Assembly (NCBI GenBank): GCA_964572965.1
Contig: CAZNHL010000007.1
Location: 25,439-89,438 of the forward strand
Source: CAZNHL01 sp964572965
GTDB taxonomy: Bacteria > Bacteroidota > Bacteroidia > Cytophagales > UBA9547
Reading direction: 5' to 3'
Length of the DNA stretch: 64,000 nucleotides
Of this stretch, positions 45,757-54,352 are shown piece after piece; positions within the stretch are counted from its first letter, which is position 1; every line of letters starts with the position of its first letter. Below the pieces are notes generated by a model. It did not search any database and had not been told where the DNA came from. It saw nothing but the letters and a program-made list of their open reading frames with translations. Position numbers and translations under genes: made by a program.

Positions 45757-46338
45757 ATGGTAAATAAACTGATTGATTATTTTTTGAAAATTACACCTTT
45801 GACTTCTGATGAACAGGAGTCACTCGTAGCCAGCATGCTTGTAAAGAGTTTTAAGAGCGGAGATTTTATTTTGAAAGAGGGGCAGAGAAGTGCCGATACT
45901 TTTTTTGTGCTGGAAGGTTTAGCCAGACAATATAAACTTATAGGTGGAGAAGAAATAACAACTGCTTTTTATAAGGAAGGTCAATGGATAATCTCTTTGT
46001 TGAGTTTTACTGAGAACCCGGTATGTCAGGAAAACTTAATTTGCATTGAAGATACCACGATTGTAGTAGGTAATGAACAAAAGGCTCAGGAGCTTTTTAG
46101 CCTGTATCCGCGATTTGAGACTATTTCAAGAGTAGTCATGGAAACCGTTTTTTATGAACAACAGCAGCGGCTGAATGCTTATTTAACAGACAGTCCGGAG
46201 AAAAGATACCTGGCGCTTCTTGAAACTCAGCCGGATATTCTTCAGAGAGTGCCACAATACCAGATAGCTAGCTATATCGGTATTAAACCCGAATCTTTGA
46301 GCAGAATCAGAAAGCGGATAAGCAATAAATCCTCATAA
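45757..46338 (+). CDS. Crp/Fnr family transcriptional regulator
   Basis: A 193-residue regulator with an N-terminal cyclic-nucleotide-binding-type barrel (FKSGDFILKEGQRSADTFFV, residues about 32-51) and a short C-terminal winged helix whose recognition helix is in YQIASYIGIKPESLSRIRKRI (about 168-188). It lacks the Cys residues of Fnr and most cAMP-contacting residues, so the ligand is unknown. This form is frequent in Bacteroidota near transport and detoxification genes. A dispersed repeat begins right after its stop codon. Confidence 0.88.
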   Translation: MVNKLIDYFLKITPLTSDEQESLVASMLVKSFKSGDFILKEGQRSADTFFVLEGLARQYKLIGGEEITTAFYKEGQWIISLLSFTENPVCQENLICIEDTTIVVGNEQKAQELFSLYPRFETISRVVMETVFYEQQQRLNAYLTDSPEKRYLALLETQPDILQRVPQYQIASYIGIKPESLSRIRKRISNKSS

Positions 46339-46533
46339 TTGAGTATCCGTTTCAGCACACCTTAGCTGATCCGTTTAACCAGAGATTCTGAATTTTACCT
46401 GCTAATTTCCCTGATAGTGCAGATTGATTGTTAAATTTTCAGGGTTTGCAGAACCTGAGTTTTAAATCCTAATCTGCGAAATTCTACGTTATCTGCGGGG
46501 AAACACAATAAGGTTCATAAAAGCGGATAGTCA
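46339..46533. repeat. Dispersed MITE-like repeat, copy C (longest)
   Basis: A 195-base element beginning TTGAGTATCCGTTTCAG immediately after a stop codon and ending AAGCGGATAGTCA. The two ends pair as imperfect terminal inverted repeats (TGAGTATCCGTTT against TGACTATCCGCTT). Internally it has AATCTGCGAAATTC and ACGTTATCTGCGG. It is the fullest of three copies in this window. Confidence 0.7.
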
Positions 46534-46552
46534 TTTCCTGATATTTATTCTA

Positions 46553-47176
46553 CTATTTGCCCTGGTTTATAAAAAGTACTTTATAATCAGAAGGGATTTC
46601 ATACCCTTTGAAATGATTTGTCATACCCAGGAATGCAAAAAAGGTAAAGACTACTCCAAATAGGAGTATAATTTTCGATTGCTGTGAAACTGACAGGCCC
46701 AATAATTCCGAGGTCATTTTTTTGTTGTGAATGGAAGCAATATGCCCGAAAAAAGAAATGATTGCCAGAGCATAATAAGGGATAAAGAACAGGTTTTCTG
46801 GAAAGTAATTTAGTCCGGCTACTCCGAAATACAGGTTAGTATCGAGATGTAGTAAATATCTGCCTGCGAATACAGCACTTATGTGAATCAGAAGAAACAC
46901 GCTAAGATATAGCCCTGTCAGAATTTGTAGTTTTTCAAAAAAAGAGATTGCGTTCTTTTTTGCAATAAACAGAAGCTTAAACCCGGATATGATTTGGATA
47001 ATAACAACGAGAAGTAACAGGCTTTCGATGAAAATATTCCTGTAAATTTTTCTTAGAACAGCCATAAGTTCAATGTGGGTATCAGCACCTGAAATGCTGA
47101 TTGCATGATTGAACAAATGTAATCCGATAAAGATGGTTAAAATTAAGCCGGATAAGTAGTGCCAACGTCTGTACAT
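46553..47176 (-). CDS. Putative heme-binding membrane protein (SdhC/cytochrome b-like)
   Basis: A 207-residue protein with about five membrane helices. His residues fall inside or at the edge of helices: GLHLFNH (about 19-24), LLIHISAVFAGR (about 96-107) and FFGHIASIHNK (about 142-152). That pattern resembles the membrane anchor of succinate dehydrogenase/fumarate reductase-type cytochromes b. Heme binding is inference. It follows the DUF4386 gene after 2 bases, so the pair is an operon. Confidence 0.6.
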   Translation of the reverse strand: MYRRWHYLSGLILTIFIGLHLFNHAISISGADTHIELMAVLRKIYRNIFIESLLLLVVIIQIISGFKLLFIAKKNAISFFEKLQILTGLYLSVFLLIHISAVFAGRYLLHLDTNLYFGVAGLNYFPENLFFIPYYALAIISFFGHIASIHNKKMTSELLGLSVSQQSKIILLFGVVFTFFAFLGMTNHFKGYEIPSDYKVLFINQGK

Positions 47177-47178
47177 GC

Positions 47179-47835
47179 TTAAAGATTTTTATTGAAAGAT
47201 TTAAAAATGAATAAAAGGCAGAGAGACAATTCAAATATACCGCCAGGTATTGAAAATATTAAACCCCAAGGGTAACCAGTCAGCTCCAGAATTGTACCTG
47301 ATATAAATATCCCGTATCCTGCATACCCACATCTGGCAAAATTAGCAGGAACAAGTTTTGATACATAAAGGAGGTAGCAAAAGAACAAACCCCCAAGCCC
47401 CCAGATAGCCATTCCTATTTGGTAAAAGTAAAAATTTACGTTTCTGATAATGTTTATCAACATTAAAAATGCTTCCTGGTCATATTGGGCGATTTCATTA
47501 AACTTTATGCTGATTGGGATAGAGGTAAGCAAAAATACCCCTCCTATGGAGAGCATCAGGGTACTTATAAGACCCAAAATAAGATAGTAGCCGGAAAGGT
47601 AAATATTAATGCGTTTTAGCGTGTTGAACATTACAGAAAGAAGAATGACATTGAAAACGGTATGGAGAAATGTAATAAGCAGGCCACCAATAATTATTTC
47701 TGTTTTTTGAGCTAATATATATGCAGCTGTCGCATTGGGAGTGTTGACTACCTCCATAAGCGAGGAGCCTATACCATAGCTTAAAAATGATAAGATGAAT
47801 GTGATACTGAAAGTTTTTGCTAATGTCTTATTCAT
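47179..47835 (-). CDS. DUF4386 family membrane protein
   Basis: About 218 residues with six membrane helices, starting at the ATG for MNKTLAKTFSITFILSF (an upstream in-frame ATG at 47865 adds ten unlikely residues). DUF4386 marks include a Gly-rich first helix, FLHTVFNVILLSVMFNTLKRI and the C-terminal WGLIFSIPGGIFELSL. The function is unknown. It is the first gene of a two-gene membrane operon. Confidence 0.82.
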   Translation of the reverse strand: MNKTLAKTFSITFILSFLSYGIGSSLMEVVNTPNATAAYILAQKTEIIIGGLLITFLHTVFNVILLSVMFNTLKRINIYLSGYYLILGLISTLMLSIGGVFLLTSIPISIKFNEIAQYDQEAFLMLINIIRNVNFYFYQIGMAIWGLGGLFFCYLLYVSKLVPANFARCGYAGYGIFISGTILELTGYPWGLIFSIPGGIFELSLCLLFIFKSFNKNL

Positions 47836-47980
47836 TTTTGTAAGTTTATTGCCGGTACAAAGCAAGCAATATGAAGCTTATCAGACATTGACTTTGGTTA
47901 AGAAATAACATCAATGATTTATTAATTATAAATGGATATGGGTAAAATACATATTCTACACAAAGCGGATAACTATCAAA

Positions 47981-48331
47981 ATGGAAAAGCACAGAATATT
48001 TACCACGTCGTTTGCGAGTGTTTATCCGCACTATATTACCAAAGCGGAGAAGAAAAACCGTACAAAAGCAGAGGTTGATGAAATTATCTGCTGGCTAACG
48101 GGATATAGTGAAGAGGAATTACAGCATCATATAGATTTAAAGACAGGTTTTGAAACATTCTTTGCAGAAGCCCCGCAATTAAATCCCAATGTTTCAAAGA
48201 TTACGGGTGTTATTTGCGGTTACCGGGTAGAAGAAATTGAAGACAAACTCATGCAGAAGATCCGTTACATGGATAAGCTGATAGATGAACTGGCCAAGGG
48301 AAAGGCAATGGAGAAAATTTTAAGGAAGTAA
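47981..48331 (+). CDS. DUF2200 family protein
   Basis: A 116-residue cytosolic protein matching DUF2200: HRIFTTSFASVYPHYITKAE at the N-terminus, TKAEVDEIICWLTGY, the FFAEAPQLNPN segment and a Lys-rich end (MEKILRK). The function is unknown, but DUF2200 genes often lie among accessory genes. It is followed after 5 bases by the interrupted arr gene. Confidence 0.9.
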   Translation: MEKHRIFTTSFASVYPHYITKAEKKNRTKAEVDEIICWLTGYSEEELQHHIDLKTGFETFFAEAPQLNPNVSKITGVICGYRVEEIEDKLMQKIRYMDKLIDELAKGKAMEKILRK

Positions 48332-48336
48332 CTACT

Positions 48337-48774
48337 ATGGACGCAAATAAAAAGGAAAGCAAGCCGATTGTTTTGACGGGCAATGAAGTATTCTATCATG
48401 GTACCAAAGCAGATTTGAAGCAAGGTGATTTGATTGGTCCCGGATTCAGTTCTAATTATGGTCAAAGAAAGTAAGCAATCTATGTGTACCTGACTGAAAC
48501 GATGGAGGCTGCTACCTGGGGAGCGGAACTTGCTGTTGGTGACGGTCGTGGCAGGATTTATATAGTAGAGCCGACCGGATCAATTGAAGATGACCCTAAT
48601 CTGACGGATAAGAAATTTCCGGGTAACCCGACAAAGTTATACCGCTCTAAAAGCCCGTTTCGTGTCGTAGGCGAGGTGAAGGACTGGCAGGGACATTCTC
48701 CTGAACAGCTTAAAACGATGATGGATAATCTGGAAAGGTTGAAACAAATGGGGATTGAAGCAATAGAAGATTAG
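48337..48774 (+). pseudogene. arr: Rifampin ADP-ribosyltransferase (Arr), interrupted by one in-frame stop
   Basis: The reading frame from the ATG encodes 145 residues closely matching Arr, which inactivates rifamycins by ADP-ribosylation. It has FYHGTKADLKQGD (NAD-binding His about 21), NYGQRK, then TAA at codon 46 (48472-48474), then AIYVYLTETMEAATWG, GRIYIVEPTG, IEDDPNL and KFPGNPTK in the same frame. Arr proteins normally read RKK/RKA at the stop, so a single AAA-to-TAA change explains it. Both halves are otherwise intact. Either the gene is freshly inactivated, read through, or the base is a sequencing error. Confidence 0.85.
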
Positions 48775-48970
48775 TTAGGGATGTTTCAAGCGAACCTCTA
48801 AACCCGCCTCCGACTTGTGCTTTAAACTGGCAGGTAAAGCTAATGGAGGATGGGGCATACATAATTAAGACAACCTTCGAAAAATTCAGGTACCATATTG
48901 AAGGTTGCTGAGCTTGTTGAAGCATACATTAATAGAAAGATTTCGTTTATTTGAGTAACAGACTGTTACT

Positions 48971-49720
48971 ATGCAAGAGCAGATTCAATATCATATCATT
49001 AATCCGACTGATCCGCTTTTCCCTTATGTCTGGTATTTCTGGCAAATAGACAACCGTAATGGGGGAGAACAGGAGGTGGTGATTTTGCCTGACGGGTGTT
49101 TTGATATTATTTTTCATACTTCCGGTAAAGATAATTTCAGAGGCATCATGGCAGGGCTCACTACAGAGGCTGATAAGTCGACGATAGATGCAAATACACT
49201 GATGTTCGGAATCGGTTTTAAGCTGCCTGCTGCTGAATATCTGTTCAGGAAACCTATTGCTGAATTGCTTGATACAGTAGCTGTTTTACCCGAAAACTTC
49301 TGGGATATTCATTTTGAAGAGATAGCAGATTTTTCGATGTTGTGTAATAAAGTGTATGAGCACCTGACGGTTTTACGTCCTGATGAAACGGAAGATAAAA
49401 AGATGAAGTTGTTTCAGGCAATATATACTTCAGAAGGGGATTTGTCGGTGGCTGATATTGCAGCACAATTGCATTGGAACAGCCGGCAGATCAATCGTTA
49501 TTTTACCAGCTGGTTTGGGCTTTCCCTGAAGGCGTACTGCAATATTCTTCGCTATAGAGCATCTTTTAAGCAAATCAAAGAAGGCAAACTTTTTCCTGAG
49601 CAGAACTTCACAGATCAGGCACATTTTATTAAGACTGTCAGAAAATATTCCGGAGTAACCCCAAAAGAACTCGCGAAAAATAACGGTGACCGATTTATAC
49701 AATTTTCCAGGCTGCCCTAG
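48971..49720 (+). CDS. AraC family transcriptional regulator
   Basis: A 249-residue regulator: an N-terminal domain of the DUF6597 type (YHIINPTDPLFPYVWYFW, then VILPDGCFDIIFH) and a C-terminal AraC DNA-binding domain (DLSVADIAAQLHWNSRQINR for the first helix-turn-helix, and TDQAHFIKTVRKYSGVTPKE for the second). It lies 43 bases before a TetX-like oxygenase gene and is a candidate regulator for it. The inducer is unknown. Confidence 0.88.
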   Translation: MQEQIQYHIINPTDPLFPYVWYFWQIDNRNGGEQEVVILPDGCFDIIFHTSGKDNFRGIMAGLTTEADKSTIDANTLMFGIGFKLPAAEYLFRKPIAELLDTVAVLPENFWDIHFEEIADFSMLCNKVYEHLTVLRPDETEDKKMKLFQAIYTSEGDLSVADIAAQLHWNSRQINRYFTSWFGLSLKAYCNILRYRASFKQIKEGKLFPEQNFTDQAHFIKTVRKYSGVTPKELAKNNGDRFIQFSRLP

Positions 49721-49763
49721 TTATACCTTTGTCTTATTAATCAACGGTATAAATTTTTGAGAC

Positions 49764-50921
49764 ATGGAAAATTCAGTGATTAAAGACAAAAGAATAGCAA
49801 TTGTTGGCGGTGGTCCGGCAGGGTTGACATTGGCAAGGCTCTTACAAATGAACGGAGCAAATGTTAAAGTATATGAAAGGGATTATAACCGTGAAGTACG
49901 TGTACAGGGCGCAACACTTGATCTGCATGAAGAGTCGGGCCTTGAAGCCTTGCGAAGAGCCGGGCTGATAGATGCCTTCTATGAAAACCATCGTCCGGAG
50001 GCAGGAAGGTTAGCCATTTTAGATAAACATCTTGAAGTTAAACAGGGGGCTCATTCTTCAGATGATTACGATGAACACCGCCCTGAAATTGACCGTGGGC
50101 CTCTCAGAAATATATTACTGGATTCGCTAAAGCCAGATACTGTTGTATGGGATAGCCAGTTTTCTTCGCTGATACCAAAGGGAGATTCATGGAGGATTGA
50201 ATTTAAAAACGGAAGCCATACAGAAGCTGATTTAGTGATAGCCACTGATGGTGCCAATTCAAAAGTCCGTCCATATTTAAGTGATATTAAACCTGTTTAT
50301 TCCGGTGTTACTATAGTAGAAGGGACTGTTTATCATGCAGAGGAAAATGCACCTACTTTACATAGGCTCTTGAATGGAGGGAAAATATTCGCTTTCGGAG
50401 ATGAACAATCGTTGATTCTGAGTGCCAAAGGTGACGGAAACATGTCATTTTATACAGGTTGCAAGGTTGCAGCAGGCTGGGTGAGTGACAGTGGAATTGA
50501 CTTTGCTGATAAGAAGCAGGTATTTGAATGGTTTAAACAGGCATTCGGTTCATGGAACACTGTTTATCAGGAATTGTTTCAGAGCGATGAAGTATCGTTT
50601 GTTCCAAGACCACAGTATCATTTTCCGTTGGATCAGTCATGGGAGACATTGCCAAATCTGACCATGATAGGAGATGCTGCACATCGCATGCCTCCTTATG
50701 CCGGAGAAGGAGTGAACATGGCCATGCAGGATGCTTTCGAGCTAAGCGAATGTCTGCTTAACAGTCAGTTTAAAGATATCAGTTCTGCCATTCATCATTT
50801 TGAACGAAGTATGTGCAAAAGAGCTTCCGAAGTTACCAAAATGACTTTAGTCTCCACAGAAATGCTGCACGCTGAAGGAGCAGCTGAGAACTTGATTAAG
50901 CTATTTAACGATGTAGCTTAG
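49764..50921 (+). CDS. TetX-like FAD-dependent monooxygenase
   Basis: A 385-residue flavoprotein of the class A monooxygenase family. The FAD loop GGGPAG (15-20), the second FAD segment GDAAHRMPP (303-311) with YAGEGVNMAMQDA, and ERDYNREVRVQGATLDLHE (about 38-56) closely parallel Tet(X), which hydroxylates tetracyclines. Residues of the substrate-binding face differ from Tet(X) as far as I can judge, so activity on tetracycline is not certain. An AraC gene precedes it and an arr relic is close by, consistent with a drug-modification island. Confidence 0.82.
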   Translation: MENSVIKDKRIAIVGGGPAGLTLARLLQMNGANVKVYERDYNREVRVQGATLDLHEESGLEALRRAGLIDAFYENHRPEAGRLAILDKHLEVKQGAHSSDDYDEHRPEIDRGPLRNILLDSLKPDTVVWDSQFSSLIPKGDSWRIEFKNGSHTEADLVIATDGANSKVRPYLSDIKPVYSGVTIVEGTVYHAEENAPTLHRLLNGGKIFAFGDEQSLILSAKGDGNMSFYTGCKVAAGWVSDSGIDFADKKQVFEWFKQAFGSWNTVYQELFQSDEVSFVPRPQYHFPLDQSWETLPNLTMIGDAAHRMPPYAGEGVNMAMQDAFELSECLLNSQFKDISSAIHHFERSMCKRASEVTKMTLVSTEMLHAEGAAENLIKLFNDVA

Positions 50922-50948
50922 CTGGCGGGGCTAAGATGGAAGTTGACA

Positions 50949-51422
50949 TCAGGTGCGCTGATCTCGTATCTTTTCCAGTTCAATTATATCAATTAAATCT
51001 TTAGGTCTTGCGGCTTGTTTTTTTGCTTCAATTAAATGGTTAATATGTAAAAAATGAATAGGTAAATCGTAGATAACGGCCAATGATGACTCATTATAAC
51101 ATTCCTCAAATGAAGTTTGAGGAAAGCCTTTTAGAAAGGTCATAATATCAAGGTCGATACCGGAGTTTAATGTGATTGAAGACCAGCCAGGTACAAATTC
51201 CATCGTTTCAATCATGCCCATTTCCATTTCTTCACTCTTCTCAAGTGCCAGTCTTAGGTTTTTTCTGTTTTCTAAGGAATCTTCTATCCATATATCGCAA
51301 TCCGCTGTAGTCCTTGAAAATCCGTGAAGGTTAGTAGCGAAGCCACCAACCATAATATATCTTACATTAAACTCATACAGATACTGCCATAACTTTAATA
51401 AACCTTCGTCAAGAATATCCAT
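50949..51422 (-). CDS. Stand-alone nucleotidyltransferase-fold protein
   Basis: A 157-residue protein with the polymerase-beta-type nucleotidyltransferase signature: VGGFATNLHG (25-34), DCD at 41-43 and a third carboxylate in IDLDIMTF (about 89-96). All three catalytic Asp positions are present. Similar proteins act in minimal nucleotidyltransferase pairs and in AbiEii/MenT-type toxin systems. A 43-residue gene lies 9 bases upstream. Substrate and role are unknown. Confidence 0.8.
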   Translation of the reverse strand: MDILDEGLLKLWQYLYEFNVRYIMVGGFATNLHGFSRTTADCDIWIEDSLENRKNLRLALEKSEEMEMGMIETMEFVPGWSSITLNSGIDLDIMTFLKGFPQTSFEECYNESSLAVIYDLPIHFLHINHLIEAKKQAARPKDLIDIIELEKIRDQRT

Positions 51423-51431
51423 AATTGCTGC

Positions 51432-51563
51432 TTATTGCTTTTTATGGGTAATAGTAGCCGATTTGAGCATTTTGTCAATTCGAATAAGCATTTTGAGTTT
51501 TTCAAAACGCTGTTCGTAAATATTAAGAGGCTTTTGTGGGGGGATATTTTTAGGGTTTTCCAT
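51432..51563 (-). CDS. Small protein paired with nucleotidyltransferase
   Basis: A 43-residue open frame from an ATG to TAA on the minus strand: it begins MENPKNIPPQKPLNIYEQRF, then is basic and helical (EKLKMLIRIDKMLKSAT), ending THKKQ. It ends 9 bases before the nucleotidyltransferase start and in the same direction. Short basic proteins of this type commonly accompany such nucleotidyltransferases in Bacteroidota, by my recollection. It may be an antitoxin or substrate adaptor, but this is inference. Confidence 0.6.
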   Translation of the reverse strand: MENPKNIPPQKPLNIYEQRFEKLKMLIRIDKMLKSATITHKKQ

Positions 51564-51781
51564 TATGATACTACTTGCAATAAAAATATCAAATTTCTTT
51601 CAGATACTCTTCTATTTAACTCAATGCTGAGATTTATAGTTTCAGAAAATTAATTATATGACTATCTCTGTTTAGTAAAAGCTGTGAGGTTTGAAGTTGT
51701 GTTTTAAATCTAAATGAAACATATTGATATAAACCATACTGGTTTATCGGAAGACAGATTCAAACAAACGGATATTCAAAA

Positions 51782-52828
51782 TTAATTAAAGTCAATTGTC
51801 CGTTTCTCCTCAAAACTCCTGATAGCGGTTTCAACTACTTTTACCGCTTCAAGCGCTTCTTCGGCTTTTACCAGTAAAGATTGTTTATTCCTGATTGCCT
51901 GATAAATATTTTCATAGTAAAGCTCATAAGAACCTTTTGGAGTATGTACATACACACGGTTAGTTTTGCCGTTGTTTTCAGTATGTAAAATCCCGTGAAA
52001 GTCCGGTGAGTCTATGCCATATCCTGCATCACCCGGTAGCATACCGTTTTTTAATTGTAATTCCTGCGGGTCAGTACCATATTTAATAAAAGAACCTTCA
52101 TGGCCGTGTAGTTGAATGGTCGGGCCATGTTCTTTTACAAGCGTACTTGATTTCAGTAACACACGAATGTTTGGGTAATCAAGGCGGAGGTTAAAATAAT
52201 CAACAGAACCTGCCTCTTTTCTTAAGGTTCGCAGATCAGCAGTGACAGCCTGAGGTTTTCCGAATAATTGAAGTGAAGTGTCTATCAGATGAACTCCTAA
52301 ATCATACAAAGTACCGGAGCCCGGTTCGTTGTCTTCTTTCCACTTTTTATGTGTTACATGTGTGCGGTAGCGGTCGTAATGCAGTTCCAGCTCTACAATT
52401 TCACCCAGCGCTTTTTCGTCCAGTATCTTTTTAATTACAAGAAAGTCATTGTCAAACCTCTTACTGTGGAATACAGAGAGTATAAGTTCTTTTGACTTTG
52501 CCAGCCGGATTAACTCTTCACCTTCAGCACTTGTAATGGTAAAAGGTTTTTCCACTACCACGTGTTTACCTGCTTCCAGCGCAGCTTTGGTCATGGGGTA
52601 ATGAAGTTGATTCGGTGTATTTACTACTACCAGCTCAATTTCCGGATTATCAATAATCTCGTCAAATGTTTTGAGAATGGTTACCTGAGGGTATTTATCT
52701 TTTGCTGTGTCTTTACTTCTTTGCAGTATATATTTCAGTTCCAGTCCCTCACAAGCCGTAATAAGCGGTCCGTGAAACACTTCTCCCGACATGCCAAAAG
52801 ATGCCAGCGCTGTAATGATTTTCTTCAT
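51782..52828 (-). CDS. Gfo/Idh/MocA family oxidoreductase
   Basis: A 348-residue NAD(P)-dependent oxidoreductase. The Rossmann half opens with ITALASFGMSGEVFHGPL and contains VVNTPNQLHYPM and the catalytic-Lys motif HVVVEKPFT (Lys about 94). The C-terminal half has GSGTLYDLGVHLIDTSLQLF and PDFHGILH. It resembles sugar or inositol dehydrogenases. Its start overlaps the UMF1 transporter stop by one base (TAATG), which points to coupled translation and perhaps use of a transported compound. Confidence 0.92.
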   Translation of the reverse strand: MKKIITALASFGMSGEVFHGPLITACEGLELKYILQRSKDTAKDKYPQVTILKTFDEIIDNPEIELVVVNTPNQLHYPMTKAALEAGKHVVVEKPFTITSAEGEELIRLAKSKELILSVFHSKRFDNDFLVIKKILDEKALGEIVELELHYDRYRTHVTHKKWKEDNEPGSGTLYDLGVHLIDTSLQLFGKPQAVTADLRTLRKEAGSVDYFNLRLDYPNIRVLLKSSTLVKEHGPTIQLHGHEGSFIKYGTDPQELQLKNGMLPGDAGYGIDSPDFHGILHTENNGKTNRVYVHTPKGSYELYYENIYQAIRNKQSLLVKAEEALEAVKVVETAIRSFEEKRTIDFN

Positions 52829-54201
52829 TAGACCGGTTTACTTTTTGATTTAAGCTTTAAAAGGAAAAACATCCCGATGAAGAAGAATCCTGCCAATGCG
52901 ATAATACTGTTACGCATACTTCCTGTGAGCATTTCTATGGCTGCATAAGAGAAAGTACCGATTACAATTGAAAGCTTTTCTGTTACATCATAAAAACTGA
53001 AATAAGAGGCCGTGTCTTCAGTTTCAGGTAAAAGCTTAGAATAGGTAGAGCGTGACAATGCCTGTACACCACCCATTACAAAACCAACTGCTGTTGCCAG
53101 AGCGTAGAATTGCCCACCTGTATATACAAAATAAGCCACTACACATATCACAACCCATATGCTCACAGCAATAATCAAAGCTTTGGTATTACCCTGTTTT
53201 TTAGAGATCCATGCAAAGAAGTAAGCGCCGCCGATGGCTATAATTTGTAAGAGTAAGACAACGGAAATCAACTGTCCGGTTTCAAGTCCAAGTTCTTTTT
53301 CCCCGAAAATAGTAGCCACATACATTACCGTTTGCACACCTGTATTGTAGAAGAAAAAGGATAAAAGAAAAGTCTTGAGCATAGGCAATTCCATGAGATG
53401 GTTAAATACCTTTTTAAGCTCTCTGAAACCGTTGACAAAAATATCTTTACGCTCACCCTCTTTTCTTGTGCTGTATTTTGGAAGTGCAAAGAAAGTAATC
53501 TGGGCAAAGCCAAACCACCATATACCGGTACAAAGAAATGATAATCGCGAAGCAAAAGATTTGTAATAACCAGTAGCTTGTTCCAGAGCAAGATCCTGTG
53601 TCAAAGAAGGGGTTTGGGCAATTAATTCTGCCGCTTTTTCAGGGATATTGAAGTATACCTGTGGAAAAAGGATCATGGATAAGTTGAAAAGTAACTGTAC
53701 CACACTTCCGATATAGCCCATTGTAAACCCTTTGGCACTTACCTGATCCATTTGGTCTTCTGTTACCAGATCAGGAAGGTAAGAGTTATAAAACACAATA
53801 CTTCCACTATAACCGATACAGGCTAAAATGGATAATATAATCCCCAGTTCAACATTGGATGAGTCAAAAAAGAAAAGACCCATACAGGCAAAAGAGCCCA
53901 GAAAGCAGAATATCTGCATGAAAAGCTTTTTCCTTCCGGAGAAATCGGCAATACCGGTTAACAGCGGCGATAAAAGTGCCACCACCAGAAAGGAAAGTGA
54001 CAGCGAGTATGTATATAATACTGTGTTCGTCAGCTTGAGACCGAAGAAGTTGACTTCATCGTGAGTAGCCGGATTGTTGGTTACTGCATTATAATAGGCA
54101 GGGAATATAGAAGAGGTAATAACCAGCGAATAAACCGAATTGGCCCAGTCATACATGGTCCATGCTCTTACCAGCTTAGGATTGTTTTTTTCTAGTAGCA
54201 T
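52828..54201 (-). CDS. MFS transporter of the UMF1/Atg22 type
   Basis: A 457-residue transporter with about twelve membrane helices. The family start AWTMYDWANSVYSLVITSSI, the loop GIADFSGRKKLFMQ (MFS-type A motif) and YGVQALSRSTYSKLLPE-like segment (GGVQALSRSTYSKLLPE, about 392-408) match the UMF1 group, whose eukaryotic relative Atg22 exports amino acids from vacuoles. The substrate in bacteria is unknown. It is the first gene of a leftward pair with the oxidoreductase. Confidence 0.88.
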   Translation of the reverse strand: MLLEKNNPKLVRAWTMYDWANSVYSLVITSSIFPAYYNAVTNNPATHDEVNFFGLKLTNTVLYTYSLSLSFLVVALLSPLLTGIADFSGRKKLFMQIFCFLGSFACMGLFFFDSSNVELGIILSILACIGYSGSIVFYNSYLPDLVTEDQMDQVSAKGFTMGYIGSVVQLLFNLSMILFPQVYFNIPEKAAELIAQTPSLTQDLALEQATGYYKSFASRLSFLCTGIWWFGFAQITFFALPKYSTRKEGERKDIFVNGFRELKKVFNHLMELPMLKTFLLSFFFYNTGVQTVMYVATIFGEKELGLETGQLISVVLLLQIIAIGGAYFFAWISKKQGNTKALIIAVSIWVVICVVAYFVYTGGQFYALATAVGFVMGGVQALSRSTYSKLLPETEDTASYFSFYDVTEKLSIVIGTFSYAAIEMLTGSMRNSIIALAGFFFIGMFFLLKLKSKSKPV

Positions 54202-54352
54202 TGATCAAAATTCTGAGCCTAAATTTAGAAATTATTACTCTACTCTGACATATAGCTGCTTTTATTTTTAAATGGCGCCTAAGCTTCATAAAACTTTAGA
54301 GTGTATAAGAAAGATTCGTATATTAAATGAGTTATACATTAATTTCTAGGTT

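Noticed and set aside
48870..48909. CAACCTTC/GAAGGTTG arms downstream of arr as a terminator
   Set aside because: The loop is over 20 bases and no T-run follows, so support is too weak.
51658..51777. A possible fourth copy of the MITE-like repeat (TGACTATC at left, AACGGATATTCA at right)
   Set aside because: Only the ends show weak likeness and the internal ATCTGCG core is missing.
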